Source of the DNA: Margaritispora aquatica
Taxonomy: Eukaryota > Ascomycota > Leotiomycetes > Helotiales > Discinellaceae
Assembly: GCA_007644065.1 (NCBI GenBank)
Contig: VJWN01000017.1
Span: 496,001-560,000, forward strand
Length of the DNA stretch: 64,000 nt
Reading direction: 5' to 3'
The notes under the pieces were generated by a model. That model was not told where the DNA came from. It ran no database searches and saw nothing but the letters and a program-made list of their open reading frames with translations. A program made the translations under genes and the position numbers. Every line of letters starts with the position of its first letter. The stretch's first letter is position 1. Shown here one piece after another: positions 52,984 to 64,000 of the stretch.

Positions 52984-54602
52984 ATGTCATCCTTTAGCAG
53001 CCAAGTCTGTACTTCTAAGGGCCAGCCTCAAAATGCTCCAAGATTCTCGGCTTTAGATCGTCTTCCATACGAGTTGCTGCTCAAGATACTATCATATGTC
53101 GCTGCTCCAAAGCAGGAGAAATGTTGGTTCAACGCACATGCAGTGCCTGGTACGTCCCTTGACCTGAATCGCGAATCGTGCTTATTTCAAATTTCACAGG
53201 AGATTCCAAAATAATATCAGAACACAACTTGCAGTCATGTCTCTTAGTCTCCAAGAGACTATGTGAAGCAGCAACTTGCCTTACGTATCAGCAACCTAGC
53301 CTCAATTTTCAAAGTTCAAGTCCTTTGTCAGAACCATCTCTTGAACGCTTCTTCACAACAGTAACGACAAACTCTCGGCTAGGAAATCTGGTACGGACAC
53401 TCGACATACCACAGAATATCTACAATGACCAAAAAGACTTCAACCTGAATGTTCTGTCTCTATCCATACTCTTACCAAGACTTCGGGCCCTTCATATCTC
53501 GCTTGGTCAGCTTCCAAATGCCGAGAGCTTAAAAGCTTTGCTGTTTGATATCACCAGTTTAGAATCACTTTCGATAAATATAGAGCCTGGTGCTGGTTTT
53601 TATTCCGAAACAGAATCATCCATTCTACGGACAACATTCGATAGCCCTTCAGCAACGAGCAGCAATCTCACAAGTCTGAGAATTACCGGTTCGAGCTCAA
53701 GACAAGGAGCAGCAATTTATATCCCAGATACCTTCTTCGCAACTCTCTTACCACGAATGAAGAAGTTGCGAGTGTTAGATCTTAGCTCCACCACCGTCTC
53801 ATCAGGAGCACTAGCCTCACTCCCAAGCACATCAAGGCTAACCCACCTTAACCTCTCGCACTGCACCGATCTCGAACCTAGCCTTCTCACCACCTTCCTC
53901 AGCACACATGATGCCATCACATCATCTCTCCACACGCTCAACATCAGCCACACATCCTACGAGAACCTCCCGACGTTCCAAGAACGAGAGATCAACGCTC
54001 TCTTAGCATCAGCACCGAAGACGCTCCGCTCGCTCAATCTAAGCGATTCATTCATGGGTCCAAGCAATGTCCCGCATCTCCAGCATCTCTACTCACAACT
54101 GGAGGAACTAAGTCTTGGTTCTGGGTTGTCGTTGAGGGAGGTAGAGGAGATGGTGCTTGCTGCTCGGTATACCTACGAGCCAGGAAGCCAAACATCAAAC
54201 CCGAACTCCAACTCGACCATAACTTTCCACTCCACCACAGTAAGAATTGCGGAGAAAGGCATCGTTGAGATGCGAGAAGCAAGCGTGCTAGGTCCCATGA
54301 AAGCAGCCGTCGCGAGATGCAAGTTGCATCAGCGTCTGAATTCCATCCGTGACAAGCCAAGTCGAGATTGCGCCGGGCATTCGCTGTACTCTGGATTTAG
54401 ATATCTCAACCTCTCATGTCTCGATAGGTGGGAGAAGGCGTTACTGAAGCAGTCGGTGCTGCTAAGTGAGCAAGCGGGTTTGGATGTCCTGGAGGTCAGT
54501 GAGATGGAGTGGGATGATTTCGTAGACGTGCAGAGTTTGGTCAAGTGTGTTGGTTGGAAGGGAGAGTGGGTTCAAGAGAGGATGTGGTTTGAGAGGGTTT
54601 GA
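52984..54602 (+). CDS. F-box protein with leucine-rich-repeat-like body, 2 exons, 522 aa
   Basis: Exons 52984-53149 and 53200-54602 (50-nt intron) give 523 codons. Residues about 20-42 (FSALDRLPYELLLKILSYVA) are the F-box, and the SCLLVSKRLCEAA segment completes it. The rest has irregular leucine-rich repeats: KKLRVLDLSSTTVSSGALAS, RLTHLNLSHCTDLEPS, SLHTLNISHTSY, TLRSLNLSD, QLEELSLGSG. This is the layout of SCF substrate receptors (FBXL type), which link targets to Skp1-Cullin ligases. The target is unknown. A Trp/Glu-rich C-terminus (GWKGEWVQERMWFERV) ends the protein. The gene is 1.2 kb from SGT1, itself an SCF-assembly factor; I treat this as coincidence. Confidence 0.87.
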
Positions 54603-55093
54603 AAGGGGTGATATTGTTCGAGGATTGGGATTTGGGGATTGGCGTTTTGGATTTGGGATTGGGAAAACAGGAAGGAAAAAATATGGGCACACAAAAGTGA
54701 GAGTCCGATGACACGAGTAGCAAGGAGCTATAATTATAATATGGAATACTTCAACATGTCTCTAGACGTCTTGCCGGTTTTTCCAACCTGAACAGAACTA
54801 GTAAAGTGTATCGTATGATTACTGATAGCATTTCACTTCTTCGTAGGTAATTATCACCATTTTCTCGCACAATTATTTGCAAGTATAATTCCTTCACAAG
54901 AGAACGATTTTCAACTGCTTTCACTTTTTGTGATTGGTATTATTTTAATTAGCCATTATTATATACGTTTTTGATTTCCCCGACAAATAAGACTGTCCAA
55001 GGCATTGCTTGTTTGTCGAATTGTCTCGCTAAACAGCAACCCGACAAACTCACTTTCTAAATCAAAGGGTGGCAACCACATCAATTGACAATC
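54603..55093. other. Convergent spacer
   Basis: No supported gene. A GGGATTTGGGGATTGG-like G/T-rich stretch lies just after the F-box stop. AT-rich from about 54800. Confidence 0.5.
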
Positions 55094-56489
55094 CTACCTC
55101 CCAGTATAAGCCGGCAATTCTGCCTGACTGTAGCCCGCCGGATTAGGCGCACCATAAACAGGGTGTCCATCTGCCTCTGAAATCCTCGAACCACCGCTCG
55201 GAGCAATCACACCACCAAATCCATTCCCAGTCCCATTTCCACTCCCTACCGGTAGGTTCGGCGACCAAAGCGTAGCCAGCCCGCCGCGCTTTTCGCCCCC
55301 GTGCGGCCCTGCACCCCCCAAACCAGCAATGGCACCTCTATTGACAGCGTTGTTGGTGCTATCTAGCTCGCTCTTGCCAGTGTGTCTGGGGACTGGCGTG
55401 GTGGTCGTAGCCGCGGCGGCGGCGACGGCGGCGTTCTTGCGCTTGCGGTAGACGCAAAAGAACCAGAGGAGAGATAGGGCGATGAGAAGTATCACGATGG
55501 CGATGATTGCGATTGCGGCTGTGACGCCTGTGGAGAGACCTTTGCTTGTGTTTGCATCTGCGGTATCGGTTGTTGTGGTGGTAGTAGAATCCGCAGCTGA
55601 GCTCGAAGCAGATGCGGCATTGGATGACGATTTGGGAGAACCGGTAATTGTGGATGATACAGGAGTCGCAGCGGCGCTCTTGGATGAGATACTTGTAGCT
55701 TTGGCGGTGGTCTTTGTTGGAGTCTCAGTTATGACGCTTTCGATGGTTGTTATTTCTTCTACTATAGAGATACTGGCTACTGAGGCTTTTGCAGTGGAGA
55801 CAACGACTATTGTGGCCTTGGCAGTAGAAACCACTACTGGTGGGGTAGAAACCACCACTGGTGCAGTAGAAACTACTACCGGCGCTTTTTCACTCGTCAG
55901 AATGCCGCCAGTATAGAACATGTATAGTGATAGTTGCTTATTGATATCTGGATAAGAGGTGTCGACCGTCTGGCCCACGCTGGTCGATCCGCATCCCCAC
56001 TGATAGTAGCCATCTACAAATGTGTTGCGATAGCAAACATCTTTAGAGTTTTTACAGGTATAAATTCCAGAGTTTGACGAGGTTTGCGGTCCATGGTTTC
56101 CATCTAGACAAGCTGAATAGACTGCATCGCACTTTCCGCCATTCTTGCAGCATCCAACAACGCTGATGTCCGTTACTCGAGCACAATACGAATCTGAAGA
56201 GCAGTAGGCAGGTTGGAAACCAGGACCTTGCCTATCAAGTTGTTAGTTACTGAAACAGTATAGTTTGGCGAGCAATGGGAGTAGAGACATACCATCCACA
56301 TAGATTTGTCGGATACGTTCCTCTCTTGAGAAGCTCATGAACTTTGAATGGCAATGCCTTAGTAGGTTTGGGACTCCAATTCGCTGTGGCAGTAGATACC
56401 AGGGTTTCTTTCGCTCCAAACCATGGCAGCGCCGACACTTCCACGAAAGTCGAAGCGAGAAGAGCCCATAAAACCAAAGAGTATTCCAT
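55094..56489 (-). CDS. Mucin-like single-pass membrane protein, 2 exons, 444 aa
   Basis: Exons 56489-56293 and 56231-55094 (61-nt intron) give 445 codons. The first ATG starts a signal peptide (SLVLWALLASTFVEVSALP, cut near residue 21-22). Residues about 60-150 form a Cys-rich ectodomain with at least ten Cys. Residues about 180-300 are Ser/Thr-rich and include a 7-residue tandem APVVVST x3 (about 182-202), likely O-glycosylated. One transmembrane helix follows (about 301-325, AAIAIIAIVILLIALSLLWFF), then the basic stop-transfer YRKRKN and a Gly/Pro-rich cytosolic tail. The layout resembles Wsc/Mid2-type cell-wall sensors or related fungal receptors, but no WSC domain is seen. Function is inferred only from architecture. 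Confidence 0.85.
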
Positions 56490-58884
56490 TATCGACACCT
56501 CAATGAAGAATCGGCTGTGTGAAGTGCCTCCTGTGTAAGCAAATTGAAGTGTAATGAAAATGAAAATGGCAAATCACAAGAAAAGTGAGGACAACCAGGC
56601 TGTGGCAAGAGTGAATCCAACCGGAAGCTTGTCACCCTAGAGACATCCTGATTGCGTCCCTCAAATCTCCTACTGGTGCAACACAATCTTTCCTGTGTTA
56701 CTGCAGATATTTTGGCGTACATATATCAATATTGTGAGTTTGTGTCTCAGGCTGTCTGGCTTCCCAAAACGGATACTTGCATGGGCCGATCATGGCAGAG
56801 CCTACAGAGCCTCGACTTTGTGAATATTTCAGATGTGGCATTTCTGCGTTAAACTACAGTATCACATTATGCTTTTAGTATGTGTTGTCATTGAAACTCG
56901 GAGCTTTCATGACTGCGGGATCTGACAGGTCGTGCTCCAAAGAAAAATGCACTTGTGTACCAATTTGAGAAGTAATAAGGCTCTGGGTAAGTGTATGCAG
57001 CCTTACTGACGCAACCTTCTGAGGTTCTTTGGCTTTTGAAAAGATCCTTGCCTTAGACTATGATCGGTCAGGCTTTGGATTATCGATGGTGGTATCGCTT
57101 TTATAAGTTTCAAGTTGTGCCAGCCACAAAACTGGTTCCAAGGAATTGAAAGAGAAAACATATATTCTCCAACGATTTAGCCTCTTGACAATTGTTGCGG
57201 CTGAACTATCTACTTCACCAGCCTACCAATCTTAGCGAGCAAAAGCAAAGCAACATTGAGCTTCAACCGACAGCAACTTTTCTTACCGTCGAGCCTAGTT
57301 TGTCTCGAGCTCTGTCTCGTATCTGGTCCTCTTATGTGATTTGGTGATGCGAGAGACAGCCACTGTGGTGTGTGGACGCCACTCATCCGGTCGCCCAACC
57401 CCATTTCTCTGAACGCGGAAAACACATCACACGGGGATATCTCCTGCGGTCCAGGCTTTGCTATTCTTGCAGAGCCTCATCAAAAAAGTGAGTCGAGGGA
57501 GATTCTCACGTTGACAAGTGTGGCATCAGGCTATGCACATCAAGTGCGTGGAAAGGCATGCTGCTTGAAGATAGGATGTCGGGCACCCAATGAGTCGAGT
57601 TGCAGGGAAACACGTGAATAATGAGCGTAGTGCGCATTCTGTGCCATAATAATAAACACTAGTTTCGCAGACGAATGTTGTTCAGAAGACGAAACGACTG
57701 TAATGGCCTAAAAATGGAAGTAAAAGAATCAAGACACGTGTATAAGGTCACATGATATTGGCCAAGCGAAGAGCAAGCACCTCATTTCAAAGATCATTTC
57801 ATGCTCTCCTTGAAACAACTAATTGCAAATACACAAAAGGAATAGAAATACTTCTCTGTCCTGTCTTAGCTTCGCTCTTCTTTAACCGAAGTTATAAGAA
57901 GAGCTACTAGACACCCACCGCCACGTGAAGGCGCAGGACAATTGGTGGGCTCTCCTCCCCAGTCTAAGCCGCGAAGCTTCGAGATGGATCGACAGAGACC
58001 TTGTGTGACTTGAGACTCACAAGGAAGCCTTTGTGCCAGCGAGAGTGGCAATCGAATCCGGTTTTGTGCACGGATGCTTGTAATTGACAAGCAAGCAAGT
58101 TGTGCAAGACAAGCAGAGATCTTAAGACGGTTAGAAATCCGTAGACCCATGTTCCCCCTCAAGATTCTGCTTGTATATTGCCAACTGGAAACGATGGAAA
58201 CGAGCGGTTGTGACGCCTTGACCCTAACCTTTGTGACCTCCTGGAATGGAACTAAATGCTGTCGTAAAATGATTAGCGAAAGGGTGGGGAAATGCAAACC
58301 TTCCATCTCCCTCCCTTATAGAGAGGAGCAGAGATGTAAACTAAGTCTCAAGATTAGCAAACAAAATAGGGGAGATCCAAAGGAAGAATCCTCGTGGTCT
58401 CCCCAGGCAATAGCCAACAAAAAAAATAAAAAAGGATCGAGCTCGAAAGCGTTCCTAAACTAACAACTCCTTCCCCCCTTTTTTGGTGATTGTTTTTGCT
58501 ACCAGTCAACTCCCACAACAAGCGACCAAACTTGCTGTGTTTGTATCAGGGCCTTATTTTGTTATTTTTTTGGTGACACTTGCATGCCAATAGTTTTTTG
58601 GATTAAGAAGAATGAAATGTGTAACTTAGCTTAACAACAGAAGTCGGTGGTTAGTAAGGGGGGTCACCTTCCCACTCCGATTCTACTACCGCTAATATCT
58701 CCATCACCATCTCCTTGATCCCCTGGAGCCCTACACTCCTTTTCTTCTTCTTGGCGATCTTCTTAAGGCTCGGTGCCTCTATCCGGTAGGGTGGCAGGTA
58801 GGTCAGTTGGTCAAGGTCAAGGTCACCAAGATTGAGGTTCGAACTCAATCTTTTGCAGAAGGATCAAGCAATACGGCCGATCAT
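56490..58884. other. Gene-poor 2.4 kb
   Basis: No supported gene. Short ORFs of 60-146 codons overlap on both strands. A run of pol III-box-like sequence at 58799-58850 is described as a finding. A stretch rich in A (near 58410-58430) and a T-rich tract (near 58480-58600) are present. Confidence 0.45.
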
Positions 58885-59888
58885 TCAAGTGAAGACATCA
58901 GGTGGAAACGGCTTTGGTATGAATTTACCAACCATATTAGGTTCGTAAAACGTACCAAGTGCTTTCAACATGAAGACTTTGTCATCGCGTTCCTCATAGA
59001 TAACCTTTCCAAATTCGTGAGGATAGTTGCTTGAACTAAGATACACCTCGATCCTCTTCTCGGGAGAGAATGGTTCGAAGGGTCTCTTTCTGGGACGATC
59101 TGGTTTGAAGTAAATAACTTCACTCCTTGTGACAAATGGACAGGTCTTAAGGTCGTTGAAGGTCACGGACTTCTTTGCTGTGGGAAGAGTATTACTACTC
59201 TTGAAGCATGATCGCAGAACCTTGGGAGGTTCTGCAACAACGCTTTTGGTTGAAGCAGAGGTCATCTCATAATCCATCATATCGGCATCAGCGACAGAGA
59301 GACTGTCGAAGCTTGCAATGACAGTATCGAGAGAAGTAGCAGATGACGAAGGTGATGATATCTGACAAGAGGCCATGGATTGAATTGTTCTGGCAATGCG
59401 AGGGGAGATTTCCTTGAGAGGAGAAGTCATGCGCAGTGAGAGATTGGCGAAACATTCAATTGGATTGCTTGTGGCGACTTCAGGTGTAAGATCCTTGATC
59501 GAAAGGTTGTCAAAGCAGTCCAGCTCGGGGATAGACATGTTTTTTGGGATCTTTGGAACAGAGTCCTCGATCGAAAGTTTGTCAAAACACGCCGAGAGCT
59601 CGTGGTCGTCAGAGATGATAGCATGAGAGCGACGAGGAGTGTGTGGCAGAAGCTGTTTGAACCATAAGTAACATGCAAACTATTGACTGAAGAAATACCT
59701 ACTCTGGCAGCGGTTGCTTTCTGACTGGCAACTCTGCGTCTTCGTGGACCAGCACGCTCATCGGGCTTAGTGAAGAACATGTCTCTTGGTGGTGGATTGA
59801 CAAGAACCAAGAAGACCACGACGAGGAGGAAGAGGAGGACTCCTGAGGCGTAGAAGATGATGTTGGCGATGATTCTGGTGAAAGACAT
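58885..59888 (-). CDS. N-terminally membrane-anchored protein with repeated [C/S]F-x2-LS motif, 2 exons, 317 aa
   Basis: Exons 59888-59703 and 59652-58885 (50-nt intron) give 318 codons. Residues 1-35 hold one strong transmembrane helix (IIFYASGVLLFLLVVVFLVLV) after a short basic start, then a basic Arg-rich patch (RAGPRRRRVASQK). A motif [C/S]F-x2-LS occurs four times: CFDKLS (84-89), CFDNLS (108-113), CFANLS (129-134) and SFDSLS (176-181); the first two continue I-x-D. An RVxF-like KKSVTFND (about 222-228) and a Pro/Arg-rich FKPDRPRKRPFEPFSPEKR follow. No enzyme motif is seen. It may tether a partner such as a PP1 phosphatase to a membrane, which is only suggestive. Confidence 0.72.
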
Positions 59889-60837
59889 CGTATAAGTAGG
59901 TAGAAAAGAACAATCCCGCACGCGGGCAGAGTCTGATCGTTGTGAGAGTAAAAGAGGAAGTAAAAGAAGAAAGCTGGTCAGGCAAACTTCAGTCGACGTA
60001 GAAGAGTAGAGTTTGGATATTCAAAGTTATGGATCACAAGTAATCTGTAAAATTGAATGGTTGCGTTGAAGCAGGGAGAGAGAAAAAGAAGAGGGAAGGA
60101 AAGTAAACAAACCCCCTTATGTCCAAAAATTTGCGACTAAGCGAAGGGTCCCCCCTAATCCCAATTTGGCCTTGGCAACCGTCGTTAGGAGTATCAACCG
60201 AGCTTCAGATGTTTCTCCTCGTCATGACTATCTGCTAGCATGTTTTCCATCCGATTCTGGCAGTGTTAGTACTCAATGTTGACGTTAAAACGTTCAAACG
60301 TGCCTGCGAGTGACGTCTTCTCTGCAATCGAAACACTGCTACATTTTAGGATGTTCCAGACAGTTCTTTAAAGCCCTATCAGCAAATATCTGCCAGAAGT
60401 CAATCAGCCATTACATATCAGACGCCAAACATTCCTCGGGATGGTGCACTATTCTGATGTAGTCCACCTCTATCCAGCTCTCCTCTCCTCGTCTAAACCC
60501 AATTATTGCTTTTATTGGCTGATCGATGCGGGCCGGCCCATAAAATAAGTCTTGGCAATCCTTCCATGGGATGTCTCTCAGCTTGACATCAATTCAGAGG
60601 TATAGATAGCATTCTCACTGCTTACAATTATGGATTTGCAGGTGCATTTGAAGTTGCCCAAAATCATAACAGGAAATGTGGACAGCACACTGCAGACGAA
60701 ATATATTGTCTCAGAGAGCGATGCAACTTGGCAGAATGATGGCTATAAAGGCGAGATAAGTTTCATTGACTATAATCCATTACCCTGATCTCTTGTACTA
60801 ATACTTAACGCCTCTATGTTGACGGTGCTAACAGGCT
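59889..60837. other. Intergenic spacer
   Basis: No supported gene in 950 bp. It contains the promoter of the minus-strand gene ending at 59888 and the 3' flank of the next minus-strand gene. Confidence 0.5.
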
Positions 60838-61769
60838 TCAATTCTCCATCAGACAGACATTCTCGACGCCAACAGCTTGTGTCTCCTTCTGGTTCTTGAG
60901 CTCACATCTGACCCACCAACCCTCCACTCCCATAAGCAACGCAGCAAATACAATCCAATATAAAGCACTGTTCCATACGACTTGACTCAAGATACACTCC
61001 TTGTCAATAACCTTCAACTTTGCCCACCATGCGTGTTGGTTTGGTGAATAGCCTGATATCTGTGGGATGTAGGGGCAGTATGGCAGAACAGGACCCCAAA
61101 TATACGCTTTCGAATAATGAACGAAGGTTGGCAAAAATAATGCGAGGATCCCAGTATCAACAAGAAAGGCGGCTCGATGGGGACCTGCAAGTGTACGAGT
61201 GGTCCATCTGTAGGCTGGACCACATGGTGCGATGTGCTGGTAGACTCGCTCCTGTTGGTCATTAAATGCTACGATGAGTGCTTCTTTGAGCTCTATGATG
61301 GCTTCGAGGGGAGTTTGATGCTCTGCTGACACATTTTCTGCAGATTTGATCTTCTCGTGCAGAGTCTCAGCATGGGGCTTTTCCGAGACAGGTGCAGAAT
61401 CCACAAACCCGACAGGATAACGTGGAAACTCAGATACGGTTTCGATGAATAATAAGAGATGTCTTCCGGTAGAAATGAAGATCGAAAGCAAAGACGCTGA
61501 CAACTACTCTTCATCAGTAATTGGCAATTTGAGAGGTGGCAGGATCCTACTAGAGTCACAAAAGAAATGTAGATCATCGGTACGATCAGCTCTTTCTTCT
61601 CTAAAGCACTACATGTTTCCCATAGACAATAGTGCGAGTTGTGTTGGTAAATGAGATAGCAGAATATCGTGCATGAAATTGTCGTTGCCCCAAGCTGGAG
61701 GGCACGGAGGAAAAGATAGGCAAGAAGAGAAGTACGCGAAGAAGGGTGAAAGTATTGTATGATCACCAT
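60838..61769 (-). CDS. Multi-pass membrane protein of unknown function, 2 exons, 294 aa
   Basis: Exons 61769-61551 and 61503-60838 (47-nt intron) give 295 codons; without the splice a TAG at 61506-61504 would break the frame. Hydrophobic helices: SLLAYLFLRALQLGATTISCTIFCYLIY (about 15-42), VPMIYISFVTLLSASLLSIFI (about 62-84), AFLVDTGILALFLPTFVHY (about 185-203), and WNSALYWIVFAALLMGVEGWW (about 250-271). The loop between helices 2 and 3 is charged. No catalytic motif appears. It resembles a fungal 4-TM family of unknown role (often near 250-300 aa). The 47-nt intron is among the shorter ones here. Confidence 0.75.
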
Positions 61770-62883
61770 TCTTGATGTGAACGAAGGAGTATTTATGATT
61801 TCACAATGGTTTTAGAAACGTGTTCTGAGTATTTGTCTTTGAGCTTAGAACATGGTGCGGAGACAGAGCAGAGGAGGAACTTGAGAGTGAGCTCCATCTG
61901 AAGGATGCGGTTTCCATGCAGGCATTCGGGCTTTCTGAGGCTGGCCATTGCTATGTCTCGTATATGACAAAGTGGTTGGCTCAAGACCACAGCAGTGCCT
62001 CCACAAGCCCGTTAAGCGAATCCAAACTACCACAAGCGCGAAAGTAACTTGATATGAACCTTTCCGTAATTGATGGATAACGAATGAGTTGAGGAATATT
62101 CTGACGAATATTTAAGAATATCATGGATTGAATTCATAGTATTTCTGATTGATGTTTCTCGTAGAAGTGTTCCTTTTTTCACAGGCTTGGGGAATTATGC
62201 AGTAGCTTCAGCACACTTGCAAAATGCTAAGTTGAGAGTCCTAAATTTAGCCTCTTTTCTTGAATCTGGGGTTCTATACTGATCATCTCTAATCAGTACG
62301 GTCTGCTATCATTGAAAAGCTTAATTTCAATATTTCTTTCTGATGCAGCGAAATACTTGCAGATACTCGCATTTCAATACCTTAATTTTACGTGAAGTAT
62401 ACGCAAGAAAGCCGTGACAATCATTGACTCGGCCGCTCAAAAGAACATATTTCTTTTTCATTAAACTGGGTGTGTTGTATGGAAAAAGTGACAGTGTAGT
62501 GATGTGGATCGAGTGAAGTGTTGAAGGAAGGTTCATGTAAGTTGGTGTCACCAAAAAATGACTAACGTTGCCATCTCATCGAAAAAACCTCTCGAACATC
62601 CAAAGTCCAGGAAGCTTTCAAGACAGGATACCCATGGAGAGAAACATGAGGACTTGAGAACAAAGTCAAAGGTTTCGAGATCATAGCTGGAGGGAAAGGC
62701 GTCTGAATACCAAGACATGCAGTGGCGGTGCAAGCGAAACTCAGCCACCACCTTTCTGAGTGTCAGTATCGTTGCCTGCAGTCCTTCAATTTCAACACAA
62801 TTCATAAAGAATCACTCGAACATTGTCACTACAATCTCCAGAAATCTAACAATTATTCCATACCCAAACCTTCACCATTCACA
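61770..62883. other. Divergent intergenic region, 1.1 kb
   Basis: Lies between two outward-facing genes. No supported gene, and the short ORFs on both strands look random. The last 80 bp are the C/A-rich leader of the plus-strand gene. Confidence 0.5.
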
Positions 62884-63868
62884 ATGGCATCACAGAATGG
62901 CACCAGACCGGAAAAGGCATCTTTCCTCACCATACCCCTTGAAGTACGGCGCATGATCGTAAGCTACAACCCTCTTCATCTATGAGTTTACATTCTCATC
63001 CAAAAATCAGTACAAGATCGTCCTCGAACCCAGAGAGGAGGCTCCCAACTCCACACTCCCCCCTCTTCCCCACGGCCATGACCCCCGCGTTCTACCCCTC
63101 GCCATCCCCGGTGTCCGCCTCATGCCGATGGTAAAACTCTCGCAACCAAGCAAACAGAACGCTGCATGTAGTAAGCCACGCTACTACGACTACTACCGTA
63201 TCGACCCCATGCTCTCGGCCATACGTTGCGTGAGCAGTCAATGCTACCACGAGACTAGTGATCTTGTCTCGTTTCCCAAGTATCGCGTGCGTATCACCGT
63301 TGACGACGAGCTGGCGGGCAAGAAGCTGGAGGGCGTGTTGAAGGTGTTGAGGTATGAGTTTGTGGCACGGAATGCGGAGGAAGTTTGCTTCCAATTTGCG
63401 GGAGATCTTGTTTTTGCAAGGAATTGGGAGGTGGTTAAGGAGGGCTGGTGGAGATGGATGACTTCCACGATGCTAGGGTGGTGGAGAAGCACCAAGCAGA
63501 TTTCTGACACAATTACCTTTCAGCCGACTGGGGATTCCCCATTGAAGAAGATGGTCGAGATTATGAGCACGTACCAGAACCTCAAGACTATGAATATGAA
63601 GACGTATGAGACGGATATGTTTGGGGTGTGGAGGACACCGACACAGGATTTACCAGCGTTCAAGCCGCTGTTGGAGAAGGGAGTAAAGATTAATATTGAA
63701 GCTGGGAGAGAGGCGAGAAACTTAAGATGGTTGTCACGAAGGAAATTGCTAGGGGAGTTAACCAGTGGAAAACGTGATGTGTTTCTTGAGGAGCAGGATA
63801 TGAAACCTTGGGTTGGAGCCCCGGAGGGTGCACAGCTATATGCTGCGAAATTACGGACTCTGACATAG
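62884..63868 (+). CDS. 2EXR-like protein, 2 exons, 310 aa
   Basis: Exons 62884-62958 and 63011-63868 (52-nt GTAAGC..CAG intron) give 311 codons. The N-terminus FLTIPLEVRRMI (about 14-25) matches the LPxEVRxxI start of 2EXR-type proteins, and YDYYRIDPMLSAIRCVSSQCYHETSDLV..FPKYRVRITV follows the usual middle of the domain. The intron lies at the domain's core, and protein-like sequence YEFTFSSKNQYK sits inside it in the exon-2 frame, so the spliced product may lack a conserved stretch. The remainder (about 100-310) is helical and charged. Function is unknown. Confidence 0.75.
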
Positions 63869-64000
63869 AGGTCTTGAGGATGCAATTACGAGAACTACCT
63901 GATAGACTACCCCAGTCACTTCGACAGCAACTATAGTCCCGCTAGTAGAACTCTTGACCCAGATCTTTTGGTGTGCGTTTTGCCTTGGATATTTAGGTCA
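63869..64000. other. Window end, no feature
   Basis: 132 bp of 3' flank of the preceding gene; nothing seen. Confidence 0.5.

Noticed and set aside
57866..58463. Overlapping 129-146 codon ORFs on both strands
   Set aside because: Low-quality composition, no motif, and mutual overlap; treated as random.
62548..62805. Minus-strand ORF upstream of the last gene
   Set aside because: Overlaps the leader of the plus-strand gene at 62884 and has no recognisable feature.
1..64000. CRISPR arrays, phage, plasmid or bacterial operon features
   Set aside because: No spaced direct-repeat arrays or prokaryotic gene organisation; introns and fungal families throughout.

Overview
The window is nuclear DNA of a filamentous ascomycete, most likely of the Leotiomycetes/Helotiales type. 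The reasons are short introns (mostly 43-110 nt) with GT..CTAAC-like..AG signals, family signatures such as Zn2Cys6, 2EXR, RTA1, AzgA and FLILHELTA, a pol III tRNA-Ala with internal promoter boxes, and a SPO11/ERG7/SGT1 housekeeping block. There are no operons, plasmid genes, prophages or CRISPR arrays. I rebuilt exon structures by hand; each multi-exon model below closes in frame from ATG to stop, but none is backed by transcript data. Taxonomy is an inference.

Layout: 0-5 kb holds the 3' end of a membrane protein, a small membrane ORF, a polytopic membrane protein and a small secreted protein. 6.2-8.4 kb is an AzgA-type purine permease (seven exons, minus). 10.1-12.6 kb is a four-exon methyltransferase-like protein. 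12.6-16.3 kb is gene-poor and carries a MITE-like element with TA flanks. 16.3-18.2 kb is a flavin monooxygenase with a C-terminal membrane segment. 19-20.9 kb is a divergent pair: a Yar1-like ankyrin protein and an MscL-type channel with a C-terminal zinc-ribbon-like cysteine cluster. 22.2-25.2 kb is an RTA1-family protein facing a Zn2Cys6 transcription factor. 25.7-28.4 kb is mostly degenerate.

28.5-35.6 kb is dense: a FLILHELTA mitochondrial-type protein, nucleoside diphosphate kinase, the glucosidase II alpha subunit, a Ca3427/PBP2-like protein, and UBC7 divergent from it. Glucosidase II and Ubc7 both serve ER glycoprotein quality control/ERAD, though co-location may be chance. 35.6-45.8 kb is sparse, with a beta-helix/2EXR-like protein, a 2EXR protein, tRNA-Ala(AGC) and broken gene relics. 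46-51.8 kb holds SPO11 and ERG7 head-to-head and then SGT1. 53-64 kb holds an F-box protein, a mucin-like single-pass membrane protein, two membrane-associated proteins of unknown function and a second 2EXR-like protein.

I did not find an obvious new multi-gene system. The most notable signals are the MscL channel with a metal-ribbon-like tail, the repeat-bearing membrane protein at 59 kb, the beta-helix/2EXR-like fusion at 39 kb, an 18-bp perfect palindrome (CCG-N6-CGG) upstream of the RTA1 gene that has a Zn2Cys6 regulator next door, the GC-AG intron in the permease, and a possible intron-gain/segment-loss event in the last gene.
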